Assembly (NCBI GenBank): GCA_022570795.1
Contig: JAKUDP010000012.1
Coordinates: 1,054,001 to 1,118,000 of the forward strand
Direction of reading: 5' to 3'
DNA: 64,000 nucleotides
Origin: Sphaerulina vaccinii
Taxonomy: Eukaryota; Ascomycota; Dothideomycetes; Mycosphaerellales; Mycosphaerellaceae
Positions 9,729 through 21,644 of this stretch are shown here, piece after piece (position 1 is the stretch's first letter; each line of letters begins with the position of its first letter). The translations under genes were made by a program, and so were the position numbers. The notes under the pieces were generated by a model. That model made no database searches. It was not told where the DNA came from and was given only the letters and a program-made list of their open reading frames with translations.

Positions 9729-10178
9729 CTACATCGGATTTCGGTCAGCAAAGTCCAAGGTAACGATGCTAGAGGAGAACAAACCGTACAGGCCTCCTGC
9801 CTTCACTATCGCGAGAAGCCTTTCGCGCTGATATGCAAGCCGAACAGGATCCGGCCAGCCCAAATGAACCTGCCGAACCAGTAGTCGGTGCTTTGGCGCA
9901 ATACCTTTGACCCATCGCCCAAGCTCGGTGAGCGTTCGGAAGCAAAAAGTGGTCTTCGAATAGTACTCGTGTGCATATATCTCGCGAGACACTTTGTCTA
10001 CCTTCAGAAGATTAAGATGGTAGTCCTCGTGCTTCAAGGAAGGCCACAGTTCGGCAGGTGTGAAGGAGAAGACCTCATTGTAAATCTGATCGACGAGCTC
10101 CTGAGGCAAAATCTCGATGAGCGTGGTTGTCCGTAAGATGATGTGTGTCGAGCGTTGGGTATTGTTTTTCGAAGCCAT
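9729..10178 (-). CDS. F-box-like family protein, 149 aa (member 3)
   Basis: Single exon from ATG at 10178 (MASKNN). It has the F-box-like ILPQELVDQIYNEVF, then LLKVDKVSREIYAHEYYSKT and TTFCFRTLTELGRWV, matching the blocks of the 1324-1875 gene. The frame extends upstream to 10292, and a GTAAGT (near 10396) to CAG pair suggests a spliced leader, so a longer N-terminus is possible. Together with the genes at 1324 and 8583 it forms a local family, with the DUF6604 and ELP4 genes between. Confidence 0.65.
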   Translation of the reverse strand: MASKNNTQRSTHIILRTTTLIEILPQELVDQIYNEVFSFTPAELWPSLKHEDYHLNLLKVDKVSREIYAHEYYSKTTFCFRTLTELGRWVKGIAPKHRLLVRQVHLGWPDPVRLAYQRERLLAIVKAGGLYGLFSSSIVTLDFADRNPM

Positions 10179-10634
10179 TATTGAGAGTCGTGTTGAAATC
10201 CTCCCAGGCCCTGACGATTCCCCGCAGGTGCTCTGTCTCTGATTTTCGTAGATCTTGCTTGCTTTGCTCGTGGTAAATAATGCTCGCCACACTGGCTGTT
10301 AGCAATAAATTGCTAAATCAGAGCCTGTATCAGCCAGTTGTCGTCTTCCATGCACTTCGTCGCAGTTCTGCATCGTTGTATATAGGAGGTACTTACAATG
10401 TCAAGCGCGACATGTGGATGAGTAGCGATCAGAGCAAGAGCAGGTGTATCTAAGTCAGCATGTGCGCGAGGCGCTGATGCAGACTTGCACTTGAGAAAAG
10501 CCTAGGTGTCTCGATCAGCAGCTGGTTGGAAAAGTGGTCCGGCTCGCCAAGGCTACCAGGCCAGCTGTCTTGCTGCTTGGCTGCGTGGGAGGATAGAAGT
10601 AGAACTCTCTTTTGGGTATCATCAACTCTAAGTA
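10179..10634. other. Intergenic region / 5' leader
   Basis: Upstream region of the 9729-10178 gene, with a likely leader intron (donor near 10396, acceptor near 10308 on the minus strand). Nothing else recognised. Confidence 0.4.
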
Positions 10635-12749
10635 TCATACAGGTCGCTGCTGTCCATCATCATCATCTATATCATCAGGAATATCCGGGACTTTATCCCA
10701 CCACTCCTTAGACTGTGGTCTTTGCTGTGTCGCGCTCACCGCGCTCGTTCTTCTTTCTTGAAGACTCCTGCGGTTTTGTTCGTATTCTGCTCGTTCTCTA
10801 GCCAAGCGTTCTTGTGCTAGTTCTGCTTGTAACACTCTTCGATCGCTACCGCCACTCCTCGTCCGTCTATGATTGACTGGCCTTGGTCTGGTTGCCCGCG
10901 GTGGTGTCGTCGCTGAGCCACCTTCCACGGAAGCATTTGAAGGACGATGTACGCTGGTCTGCCCTGTGAGACTCATGCTCCAGCGCTTGATGGAACCAAG
11001 TAGACCAGTCTGGGAAGTCTCTCCTGAGGACTTCTCCTTGTTAGAGTTCGACACGAATGCTTGACTCTTCCTTCGCTCGGCCCAGTGCTGGCTGAAGGCG
11101 TACCTCCAGAACAAAAAGCTGCCCAGGAAAGTGCCGTCACTGCCAGGTATATGTCTCCAAGGCTTCTCGCGCCAGCAAAACACACATACATCGCAGAACC
11201 CCATGATATTTTGGCAGAAGATGCTCAGTAGGGTGAGAGCAAAGAACGGATGCTGAGCATAATAGTTGCTGTAGTTGAAGCAGTGTGCGATGAATGGAAA
11301 CATCCACAGCAGGAGGTACATTACTGGATAGATGAATAGTAGTCGTAGCTGCCTCTGAATGGCTTGTCTTCGACCTTGCATGGCTCGGGCGGCCACATTT
11401 CCAGGTGCTGTCGGTATTGCTATTGTAGCGGTCTTGTGCTCAGTAATGGGCGCCAGACCTGGTGCGGATCCCTGATCCGAGGATTGCTCGCCACCAGACC
11501 TTCGCGATGCCATCGTCGACACAGAACCTCTAGGTCGTGCGAGCTCCAGAGGCATAGCACCGAAGTCTTCCGCGCCAACGCCATATCCTGCCGCAACTTG
11601 ACGACTGCCGCGACGTGATGTGGGTGTGCTCCGACTCGTCAGAGGTATAGGTCCGGGCAGTGGCAAGTCCGAGGGATCGAGTACATTCCCGAAAGGTGAA
11701 GCCCAGGCGGGCACAGATTGCCTTCTATTCGGATTGGCGTGCGTGAGCGCATTGAGGCCATTGGGCTGTTGATTCTCCCTGGGCGGGCTCATACTATCAT
11801 CGTCTGGAGCAATGTCGTCTTCATGCATAGGCTGTTTCTCGACTGTTGCAGAATCCGATTGCGATGACATATCGCGCTGCATGGCCGCAGATCTTTGTGT
11901 AGCCGTGCCATCACTAGTCCCTCCTGGACTGTGATCAGGTATGCCAACACTCGAACTCTGATCATTCTGTTGCCCGAAAACTTTGAATTCATAACCCACG
12001 TGGCGATAGATTCTGATGGCTACTCCAAAGACAAATATCCAGATCAGGTATCTCGGTATCCATGACAGTGCTAAGCGAAACCAGATTGGCCGTACTGGGA
12101 GCGAACAGAAGCCGCCTTGGGAAACGAAAGCTGGCCCGGTATTGCTAAAGGCAATCGCTGTCAAGATGTTGGGCACGATGACCCAGCCTGCCAGCACATA
12201 GTAGCGGATGCGGTACAGTCCGTCACCACCAAGGATGGAGTTCTTGGGAGGGAAAATCTGAAACATCATGTGCATGCTCATCAGGAGAATCGCCACATCA
12301 CAAGATTCCAATCCTAGTTGTAGGAAGTATCCACTAGCCTGACAGAAGCTGGACCCAGTGTATATATGGCCTTTGATCAGTGTAGTGATCGAAAACACCA
12401 AGAACCAGGCGGATTTCCAACAGTCTCCAAGAATGAGCAACAAGACAAGGTCTCTGCGAAAGTTGCGCCGCATCATGCAAAACCAGAAGATGGCGCATAT
12501 TGCCGCAAGGATGCTAACTGTCGAGAAGGTCGTCGCAATGACCTGCAGCTGATACTGCTGCGTCCTGGCTAGGATAGCAGAGGCGTTGAAGTCTGGATTG
12601 TATCCTAACGAGGCTGACCGTGTCTCCAGTGTTAGGTCTGTGAATTGATATGATCCTTCGGTATTCGGCGATGCAAAACCAGGAAGCGCACTCGTCGGCG
12701 TAGCTCCAAGCGCATCTGCCAGGCCATTGTAAGAAGCCATTATTGACAT
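10635..12749 (-). CDS. Git3/GPR1-type G protein-coupled receptor, 704 aa
   Basis: Single-exon frame. The N-terminus has a short extracellular part, then TM segments from about residue 70 (ATTFSTVSILAAICAIFWFC), LVLLLILGDCWKSAW, a Cys-bearing loop, SCDVAILLMSMHMMFQIF, YVLAGWVIVPNILTAIAF and YLIWIFVFGVAIRIYRHVGY. A long Ser/Pro-rich third cytoplasmic loop (about residues 270-450) precedes the Git3 C-terminal domain (RRQAIQRQLRLLFIYPVMYL). The last two TMs end in CVFCWREKPW, followed by a long cytoplasmic tail with coiled, charged ELAQERLARERAEYEQNRRS. The family senses carbon or nutrients through Galpha and adenylate cyclase; the ligand cannot be read from sequence. Two start codons lie three residues apart. 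Confidence 0.85.
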   Translation of the reverse strand: MSIMASYNGLADALGATPTSALPGFASPNTEGSYQFTDLTLETRSASLGYNPDFNASAILARTQQYQLQVIATTFSTVSILAAICAIFWFCMMRRNFRRDLVLLLILGDCWKSAWFLVFSITTLIKGHIYTGSSFCQASGYFLQLGLESCDVAILLMSMHMMFQIFPPKNSILGGDGLYRIRYYVLAGWVIVPNILTAIAFSNTGPAFVSQGGFCSLPVRPIWFRLALSWIPRYLIWIFVFGVAIRIYRHVGYEFKVFGQQNDQSSSVGIPDHSPGGTSDGTATQRSAAMQRDMSSQSDSATVEKQPMHEDDIAPDDDSMSPPRENQQPNGLNALTHANPNRRQSVPAWASPFGNVLDPSDLPLPGPIPLTSRSTPTSRRGSRQVAAGYGVGAEDFGAMPLELARPRGSVSTMASRRSGGEQSSDQGSAPGLAPITEHKTATIAIPTAPGNVAARAMQGRRQAIQRQLRLLFIYPVMYLLLWMFPFIAHCFNYSNYYAQHPFFALTLLSIFCQNIMGFCDVCVFCWREKPWRHIPGSDGTFLGSFLFWRYAFSQHWAERRKSQAFVSNSNKEKSSGETSQTGLLGSIKRWSMSLTGQTSVHRPSNASVEGGSATTPPRATRPRPVNHRRTRSGGSDRRVLQAELAQERLARERAEYEQNRRSLQERRTSAVSATQQRPQSKEWWDKVPDIPDDIDDDDGQQRPV

Positions 12750-15112
12750 ATCAGATATGTCGGTTCCAAGATCCAGTCTATGCAGTCGCCGCTAGGCGGT
12801 GAAGACTGTCGAGTCCAATTGTGCCGTATTGATGGCGGATGGTGCTATGAGCAAGCACCAACCGCTGACCACTCTACAAGAGCATCTTCAGGTCTCCAAG
12901 AATCCAGCATGAATAAGAATGGTGCTCGTGCGCCTAGACCCGCGAAGCTCGTCGTTTAGGAAGCGAGCCAGGTACCTGGGGTCGTGTGTAATCTGTCGCA
13001 AGCAGACAATCGACTTTGTTTTGTGACGTTGGCCCGGTGTTGAGGTATGCAGATTTCACCGTGGCATGCAACTGACGGCAATTGCAAAAGGATTTGCAGT
13101 GCGGAGAGAGCTCTGGTACTGGGACGGTTGGTTTTCGTCGGTTCCGCGGCCAAATCAATAGCTCAACTCAAAAACGCGTCAGTTCCTGGGCGTGCGGATG
13201 TTGATGAGTGAAGCAACGATGCAATGTGAGCAATAATTGCTTTGCCAGACCTGTTCTCACGCTGTCGCGATGTGGTGTGGTGGTGTTTGTGAGGGTTGCC
13301 TCGGACATCCCTTGCATTCCAGACGCGAACAAAAATGTGCGTCGGCTGGCGTAAGCCCATGTATCATGCAATCCGTTATTCCGGGTAAAGGAAAACTCGA
13401 AGGGGGCAATTGGATTCCGTTTTGACCATGTTTGTTGACGTGAATCAGTTGATCGCTGCCGGATCGAGGTCAGTGTGCTGCAGCCACTTCGGTTGGTATC
13501 GCTGAAGAGATGCAGATCTGCACCAGAGGCGTCCATAGCGCAGCCCTCTCCACAAGAAGTGGCAATTGCAACCGTGGAACCCTCAAATCCTCGTGTCCAT
13601 TAATCAGCCATCCGAACGCCCACCTCACCTTGCTCTTAGTGTCTTTGCTCTTCACATATACACATCGCGATGTGCTTGTGTGCAGCAGAGGCCTACCATT
13701 GAGTATGCCTCACTCATACTCACCGCAACATGCGCATGCCTGGCTTCTCGGTGAGCTGGGCTGACTGCGACTGAAGCCAAGGCTCATATCAGACCACGAG
13801 AGAGTCGTGTCTAAGCTGTTCCGGATCCTTTCAGGAAGAATCTCAATTTTCCAATTCAAGAGTCAAGGTGGCGGATGATTCGATCAATTTGCTCCAGTAC
13901 CAAGCAACCCGCCACTGCGACTGCACAATCATACGTTGATCCTGTGGTCGACACGGAGCTGCCGTCTGGTATGTCTAGACAGTGATGGCGGTGAGATCAG
14001 GCTTGAGAGCTTGCAGATCGAAGTCCAGGTGTCAAACAAAGATCAGAGGAGCCAATGCGATTGCGCAACTTCTTTCTCCGGACAGCGCGGATGGCTTGGT
14101 GACTTGGGTGTATGAAGTCAGGTCTGGAATATGTAGCTTGCTGTGTGGCATATTTCTAGGCGATTCCCGGCCGTGCAACACTCGGAGAAGGACTTCCAAG
14201 CCAGGTAGGATAGGCTCGTAGTAAACATGTACCTCGCAGCGTCAAATCCAGAGTCGACATGTCATTTGTCCATGGAGGTGTTTCTGCGTCTGACTGCGTC
14301 TGTTGCGTCAACAGAGCCGTTCCGAGCCCGCACTCGGCGCCACTGTGTTTCAATATTGGAAGTCAGTCGCTGTGCCGAAAGTTCTTCAGAAATATGTAGC
14401 CTCGATTCCTGTATTCGGTCGCATTAAGCGAAGTAGTTCGACTTCTGCTTGCAGCCCAGTTGCAGCACTCTCGATGCGCCCGCTGGTGACCACGCACAGA
14501 CAGCAATCGCGTTCAACTCACATGACGAACTCTGAATGCGAGCCATGAGAAGATCGTGCTCGAGCGTTCGGCGCGGAGCTCATGTAGCGGCACGCTTCCA
14601 TCACCTTGATCCTCCCGTGTGGACCAGTACATCAGACTCGGAACAGCGGAACGAAGTCCATGGCGCGTGTAAGTCTTCACAATCATGAACAACCAAGACG
14701 AAGATGGAAGGTCGACGAAGTTTTGCGAAATGTAGCCGCGGTTTTTGGCTGAATTGGCTAACTCCGGACTTGAACAAGGATATCAAAGCCCCTGCGTTGA
14801 CATGGGTTGGTGTCTCATACCCATGCCAAAGGTGGATAGAACGACTTCGTCATCTGCAAAAGCGTGGTGATCTGTGATACATCAATCCCACATGCATATG
14901 CTGCGTGTGTCACGAGGCGTGGCTTCACCGGTATAGATAGAGTTGACGCGCTGGCAAGACTTGCTTTTCTGTCACTGTGCCTCTGCGAAGGAACATCAAG
15001 ATTCTAGACATTGTGTTCTTGCCGCAAGAGCTGGAGATACTGGCCCACAGCTAGCAAGAATCGATAGTGCCATGCTTGTTGGATCCATCCTGGTGCTTAG
15101 AGATGCATGTAC

Positions 15113-15149
15113 ACCTGTGGGTGGCTTAGGAACACCGTGAGCACAAGTG
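15113..15149. repeat. Short direct repeat, copy 1
   Basis: 37 bp (contains GTGGCTTAGGA), about 30/37 identical to 15268-15304, 155 bp downstream in the same orientation. Confidence 0.5.
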
Positions 15150-15267
15150 TTACACTGGTGTAGCACTGGTGTCCACCAGATCTTGGCGGTATATTAGGCC
15201 TATTCCAGTCTGGTAAGGCGATTCTGCTAGGACAATCTCATGCCAAGGATATCAGCTCGCTGTGTGC

Positions 15268-15304
15268 ACCGGTGGGCGGCTTAGGACCACGCTGTACACA
15301 AGTG
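15268..15304. repeat. Short direct repeat, copy 2
   Basis: Second copy of 15113-15149; contains GCGGCTTAGGA and ends CACAAGTG like copy 1. Confidence 0.5.
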
Positions 15305-16339
15305 GAAACACCGAGTGTTGCTAATAGTGTATTTGTGGATGTCATCTCTACTGGTGCTGGCTTGACCAAACGCATGATCTATAGACACCAACATCGCCCA
15401 CTCTCTTGCAGGCTAGATATCACCAACGAGGGCCCGCACTGGTTCAGCCTGGGCAACGACCAAGAGCTCAACGTACTCTACCTAGCTCGTCGCTTGAACT
15501 TCGTGATAGCAAGCTATGCTGGCCGGTCCCGAAACATCCCATCATGATGCGTGAAGCTTGATGAGCCTGGCAAAGCAAGCGACTTATTCCGGCTGATGTC
15601 GTGTCTGTTGCGATGTGCGGTCGAACATGGACAACGGAAGGATCTCGCCGCCTGCCCACTGCCACCACCTTACCAGGTCGAGACTTGAGCCCGGACTGCT
15701 ACTCTACTGCCGCCTGCCTTCCGTGTGTTGACGACTGCTGAGGCTGCTGTGCAGAGCTCGCGACAACTCCTAGCGCAAATCTGCTGTTCTCCACGAATGA
15801 TAAGCACAAGAAATCGAGCATGGGCGCTTAAGATCAGTAAAAAGAGCCAGTCGGCACGAGGCAGCTACTGCAAAAGTGGTGTTAGACTCACGGCTGCTCG
15901 AGCGTGACATCTCGGCGCGGCTGTCGTCAGGCCTCAATGATGTATTCAATATCGACAGTAAGGTAACGAGATGTGAAGCGCAAATTGCGATGGTTGCTGA
16001 AGCTGCGAAAGTCCGAGGGAGTTATTTGTCGTATGCTTTGGTCTTGCATGCTGCTACAGCCTGTCCGACTGGATCACAAGCGCCTCGTTCTTTTAGTCTG
16101 CGAGGTATGATGCACAGCCCGGAAGAAGTTGTTGACAGCTATGTGCATGCTGCATAAAATGCTATTGTTTATGTTAGGATGCAAGTATGATAGGTGTCGT
16201 AGCCGCTGGCTCCCATGCATCAGAGACTCCGCCTCCCAACTCCTGTATCCTTTTGACCAGACTCTTGAATTAGTCTCGACCCAAATCAATGCCGTGAGGC
16301 TCCTGCCGACGATCTCCTCTCGTAGTAATGCTGGTGTGT

Positions 16340-17777
16340 TCATCGTTCTGTTTTGATGACTGGTTGTTGTTCGTGATAACGCTGGCGTCGCAGGCTTGAT
16401 GTGCTAGTTGCGCTACTGCGACGTCTGTCACGATGCTTTCTCGTATCTGCTGGCCGACATGGACAGCCGTCGTCGATGTGTCTACTTAGATGTCAGGACT
16501 GTTGATGAGGCAAGGACTGAGGAAAAGATGGGCATACCTTCGAAGAGTGTCTTTACGTGCAAATGCGTTGTTGCACATCGTGCAAGCAAAGTTTCGCGCT
16601 TTCAGGTGGACCTGGACAATGAAGAGTCAGCCTGGTGCAGAGAATCTTAGGATGGGAAACTTCTTACACTCTGTTCGTGTCGTGTGAGATCTGTTTTCCG
16701 CACAAATCTGCGCTTGCAGTCAGGGTATTCGCAGGCATGTGGTTGCTGACGATAAGGATCGTGAGTCTCCATGTGAGCTTTCAAGTTATAGGGTCTCTGA
16801 AAGAGCTTCCCGCACACTTGACAGTGGCAGGTCGAGTTTTCAGCTGTCGTGAAGCCACGCTTGTAGCGTGCCTCAGCCTCAGCCATACGCACTGCTTCAG
16901 ACATGCCCGTGGCGTTGGCATCGGACTGATCTGTCGCGTATGCTGTTCGTAAGAGACTTTGCTCATACTTGAGATCATCGCGCTCGTTCTTTGCACGCTG
17001 TGCGGCGGCTGCAGACGACGTTGCCTGCGAGAAAAGGTCGTTGGGGTCAATGTGCGATTGGTTGTCGTATTGCGGTGTGCCGGGCATCGAGTAGAGATTG
17101 CTTTGATTGTGGTCAAAAGAGTCTTCTGACTTGATGTTGGGCGGGCTGGCTGTGTGAAAGTAGCCATCGGATTGTGCATACGGCGACGATGCGATCAAGG
17201 ATGAGTACGAACTGGCACTGCGCTCGGATTGTGCAGGCGATGTCTGGTATGTGGGTACGTCGAAGACCGGCGCATGCGATGTTGGCACTTGCTGCAAAGG
17301 CCTCCATTGCGAGTAGTCAGTGAGAGCACTTGCAGTTGGATAGCATTGCTCCAGCCGTGTCTCGCCCGTTGTAGATTCAGGACGCGTGGTGTTTGGAACG
17401 AATTGCGGTTCGTGAATCGTCCAGGTCGATGAGATGTTTGGAGTTGATAAGTTGGACGATCTATTACTGAACATCGCCTGCGTGGGAGTCTGAAGTGTGT
17501 CGAAGCCCAATCCTCGAGTTTCTGCTGGCCAAGTCATGGGTTGCGAGCTTGGGTAGGGATCCTGGGATGATGTACCAATCATGTGGTATGAATAGCTGGC
17601 ATCATCGACGCTGAACTTTTCGTCTGCGGTATGTGAAGTCGTTGCAGTCTGTAGTCGTTGTGAATAGGTGTAGTTCTGCCAGTCGTCCACACTGCCGTCG
17701 TCGTCGACTTTGTAGTGCTCTGCCGGGTAGAAGCTCATGATAGCTGGGAGGAACCGTGTAGGATCTGATGCTGCCAC
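16340..17777 (-). CDS. C2H2 zinc-finger transcription factor, 441 aa
   Basis: Exons 17777-16668, 16611-16538 and 16481-16340 give 441 residues. Introns are 55 and 56 nt. The first 300 residues are a Ser/Thr/Tyr/Gln-rich low-complexity region without structure, typical of fungal activators. Three C2H2 fingers follow near the C-terminus: CQVCGKLFQRPYNLKAHMETH, then CEYPDCKRRFVRKTDLTRHEQ-SVH spanning splice 1, then CTMCNNAFARKDTLRRH spanning splice 2. The tail is basic (RKHRDRRRSS). Splicing is needed to complete fingers two and three, which supports the exon model. The start may instead be ATG at 17738 (MSFYPAEHYK). The regulon is unknown. Confidence 0.85.
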
Positions 17778-18492
17778 TCGAACCTGAAAGGATCGAATAG
17801 ATATCTAGATCGTGTTCATTGAACGTCATTAGGTGCTGCACAGTAATGGTATAGACAAGAATAGATGCCGAAGTGTGAAGATGAGGCAGTGTCGTTGGAC
17901 CAGATATTGGTTGTTGGATATGGATTCACAGGACTTGTGCAAACCGCATCGCTCAAGAAGACGGAGAATACTGCGCTGGTGGCGCGGGACGCAGTGCAGA
18001 CAACCAGGGTCACTGCTGTGGGCGAGGGTGTATGCTCGACAGGCAGGATCACGAGAATTCGCAGGCATGTTAAGCTCCACAGTAGCCTAAGGACGCAGCG
18101 TGCATCAGTAGCGTACTACTCAGCCAGGCAGAGAAGGCTATGCCACAACCGCAGAGAAGAGACTCTGCGCAGCAAGCGAGGCTGTTCGGCATAGTTGATC
18201 GTTCTGGCTTGGCACAGATACCGATGCACTGGTAAACGATGCCGACGCTACTGTGGACCATCGAAAATGATAAGCCAGTGCGGGAGCCCGAACCTGATCA
18301 CTAGGAGAAAGCCGTGCATGTTTTAATGCAAGATCCCAGCGAAATCGCGCTTGTGCAATATGTCAGACTTCAGTTAAGCGCGCCGGCTTTTCTCCCAATC
18401 GCAGCTGGCCACTAATGCGTGGCTGTCGCACGTGAGTGGCCCTTGTCCTTGCAAAGTTTCAGTGCAACATCGCGGGCGCTTTCGTCCATCCT
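17778..18492. other. Intergenic region
   Basis: Upstream region of the zinc-finger gene and 3' flank of YVC1. Short frames only, nothing supported. Confidence 0.5.
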
Positions 18493-21400
18493 TCATGCAC
18501 TCCCTTTCATTCTCTTCTCTTCGACGAGTAGATCAGTAAGTATCTTGACCTGACCCTGAAGATCAGCCACAGTAGAGCTCAGCCTCTCTAGTGATTCATT
18601 AGGCGCCGTGAATTCGTGCACAGGCACTCCGGCAGGCGATCGTGCAGTTCGCGGCTGTTCTTCCAATAACGAGAGTCGAGAGGTCGATAGTGCCTTTCGA
18701 GATATTGGTCGGCGCAAGGAAGTCGGAGAATTGAGGCTCCTGAAGACACCTGAGGAGCCGGCTTTGCGTCGATCTTCAAGCAGCGCAGCCGCCCGCTCAT
18801 ACAGAAGGATCATTGCAACAAGAGGCCAGTGTGTCGCTTTCAGCAGGACGATGCGGGTACTCCGGAGTCGCTGCGTGGACAACACCAATCGAAGTGGACG
18901 AAGCAGCAGAGGCAGCAAATTCTGCATCGGGAAATCAGCTTCAGGCCCATATCACAAAGGTGGGCGCACTAGATCTGCTAGTATTGCCAACAAGCATGGA
19001 AGCCTATATTGCGGTTGTTGGTTTGCGGAGGACCAACAACCTCAACGAGATTCAGCCATACTGATTCGCCAGCGAGAGCTGCAGCTTGAGGCACCAGCGA
19101 TGTTGCTTTGACTTCGCAGTGATGACGACCCACGGCTAGGCGGTCACCTGGCCGAGAGTGCATGTATCGGATCTGCGGCATATTCGAGGTGGTGTCCTGA
19201 CAGCTATGATGCTATCGGAAGGTCGTGCTTTGCAGCATGCTAAAAGCAAACTTGCTATTTCGCACTTTGCAGGCAGTGAGGCGCAGGGAAAGGTTTGCAC
19301 TTACAAGAACTGGGTAAAAGTAGGTCAGGCGATTAGACGTCGAGGCCTAGAGGTCGCGTCAGTAGGCCATCTCGCTGTGTACGAGCACTGTGACTTCACC
19401 TCTAGCACGTATACACTATAGCTGCGGTTCGCAGTCAGCTCCACATGTACTGCCACTGCACTTCATTGCGCCTCATAACTTACACGAATAGATACTCGTC
19501 GCGAGCATGCTCAATGACCTGTGTTGTGGTGGAGCGAGCTTGTCAGCCAATGATTTTCGCTTCGGCGCTTAGGTGAAGCCAACTGTTGGGCCACCTTGCA
19601 ACTTACCTTGTCAAGCTTGTTCGACAGCAATGAGATCAACGAAGTGATGAGAAGGATGTTAGTTAGTGCAACAAACACCAACATGATGGGTGGGCCCAAT
19701 ATGGGCGAGATCTGTTGTGATTCAGTACTTGTGCGGCGTTCTGAGCGAAAGGTCATAAAGTCGAACCTGATCTGCAACATCCTGGGGATCCTGATTAGCA
19801 TGCACCGCATCAGCAGGTAGATACCTTGACTCACAAAGCCTAGATAGCTCGATCCGAAGAAGACCTTGATCAGAATCCAGTTCATGTTGCCCCACGAATA
19901 GGAGCCTCTTGCGAGGAAGCTAAAGCAGGTCGAGAAGCCTGCCCACGTCAGTCATGAGCTTGCAATAATGTTGACTGCCTACACTGACCGAAGAACATGA
20001 TGACGACAAGGCTGAGGAACTTAACGAACTCCACTGTCTATCCGACAAGTCAGCAGTGATCGAAGTGAGTCAAGGGCGGTGTCACGTGCCATGGCTTTCA
20101 ATACTGGCAGGAGCATGCCGAAGTAAGGATGCAAGCTGAGCAATGAACAGATTCTGCAAGCAGTGTCAGTGCTGGACTTATGCTGTTGATGAAACCCGCC
20201 ATCTCACCTAGGGACCAAGAAGAGTGCCTCAACAGAGAGGATGTCGAAGGCGACATCGTTCACATATGCATCGTGATGGGCAAGGCCGATCATCCGAGCA
20301 ACAAAGAATGCTATGCCCACGCAGATGATGCCCAAGTCCCATAATGCCCAGAAGTCCGTCGCATAGAAGGTCAGACCAGCATCCCGAAATTCCACAAGTT
20401 CGTTGTAGGAGAAGGAGGCTAGCCAGACATAAAGCATCACTTCCGGGATAGTGATGTACAAAGCTTGCTTCTTGATCAAGACAATGTAGTAAAGAGCCAG
20501 GAACGCTGCGAAGAAGAGAACTTCGAAGACCTTGAGGTAAAGTGGAACCCGTAGACGTGCATATGGGTCACTGTGGCTTTTCCGATAGACTTGCGCGTGC
20601 TTGGTAGAGTGAGTGCTGACCTCGCTCCAGAATACGATATCTCCCTTCCACATCCCGTCTATAACGTGTTGAATGGATCGCTGGCTCAAGAACTTCTTCG
20701 CATTAGCGACTGCGGCAATCTCCAGCGCGCTCAGGTTGGCGAACTCTGAGGCGAACTCTGTCTGGTCTGTATTGGCGTAGTGATGTGGCAACTCGTCGTA
20801 GAAGGAGTCATCCATCCTGTGTGAAGGCCTGTTCGGACTTTCCAAGAGTGGTGCTTCCTCATTGTTGGCATGCTCAAGATCATCATATTCTTGTACAGCT
20901 TCCAGGTCACCATTCTCCAGACTAGGTCCACCAAAGTGGGCAGAAAGATCTGTACACAGGTAGTCGATAGTCTCGCGATATGTCAAGTGAGAAATAAAGC
21001 GCCTGGGAAGGATTAGCCACAAGTATCGACGGACAATCGCTGTACTTCTGCCGAGCCAAGCATGCTGCCAGGCTTTGAACTGTCATGCTAACAGTTCCAG
21101 CCAGATTCTAGCATGCATACTGTTGCACTGAGACCGCAGCCTTGTTTGCAGACTTCAGGCATGCCAGCAGGAGTCCACAGTGGAAGGATGAATGTCGACC
21201 TACCACGCCACAAGCTCACATGCAAGACCTCTCGTCTCGTTGATGCCTCGATCATCTCCGTCTTCCAGGTCATCGAAGTGCCACTTGAGCGCGCTACATC
21301 ATCGTCAGCCAGGCCACGTTTGCGAGCATAATCCGAGACAAGCGCTTACAGCAAAGCGCTTACAATCGCCTCATGCTGGACGTCGTCTACCAGATACTTG

Positions 21401-21644
21401 ACGAAAGCCCTTAAAGAACGAGGATACACGACTCGCCTCAGCTCTTCCCATGCATGCGGAGCTTCTATCGCCTGTACAAAGAACCTACAAGTACACAGAA
21501 GTGTCAGTTCAGTTTTCCCAGCCACCACAACAAACGCGTGCCTCGGCAGGACAAAGTAACTCACGCAGAAATTTTCCTCACCAATGCATCAAAGCTCTCA
21601 CTGCCTTCGATCTCCGGGATCGCAGGCGTTCTCGTTCGCCCCAT
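18493..21644 (-). CDS. YVC1: Vacuolar TRP-type calcium channel YVC1, twelve exons, about 669 aa
   Basis: Predicted exons: 21644-21565, 21484-21350, 21293-21204, 21002-20208, 20153-20086, 20033-19989, 19938-19835, 19771-19607, 19518-19484, 19421-19400, 19346-19305, 18921-18493. The family is a vacuolar Ca2+-release channel gated by stretch and osmotic shock. Visible: the N-terminal helical domain (MGRTRTPAIPEIEG, then W-x-L repeats), an acidic stretch, TM segments (VFEVLFFAAFLALYYIVLIK; LYVWLASFSYNELVEF; FWALWDLGIICVGIAFFVAR), the short exon EFVKFLSLVVIMFFG, the pore region (VFFGSSYLGF, QISPILGPPIMLVF), LLITSLISLLSNKL, EYLFVYSVYVLEASTSNRLTYFYP, LLLLRPLRLVL-like text and a C-terminal coiled coil (SLERLSSTVADLQGQVKIL). 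Exon 8 could start at 19711 instead of 19771, removing 20 residues before ISPILGPP. The last intron is unusually long (383 nt). Confidence 0.85.

Larger units (their letters stand above)
12750..16339. other. Gene-poor 3.6-kb region
   Basis: Only short overlapping frames on both strands, none with convincing composition or homology. It includes the divergent upstream region of the Git3 receptor and, at 15113-15149 and 15268-15304, a diverged direct repeat. No tRNA or array seen. A hidden multi-exon or non-coding gene cannot be excluded. Confidence 0.5.

Noticed and set aside
13168..13536. 122-codon minus-strand frame in the gene-poor region
   Set aside because: Low-information Thr/Ser/His/Arg-rich sequence, overlapped by other frames on both strands; no splice partner found.
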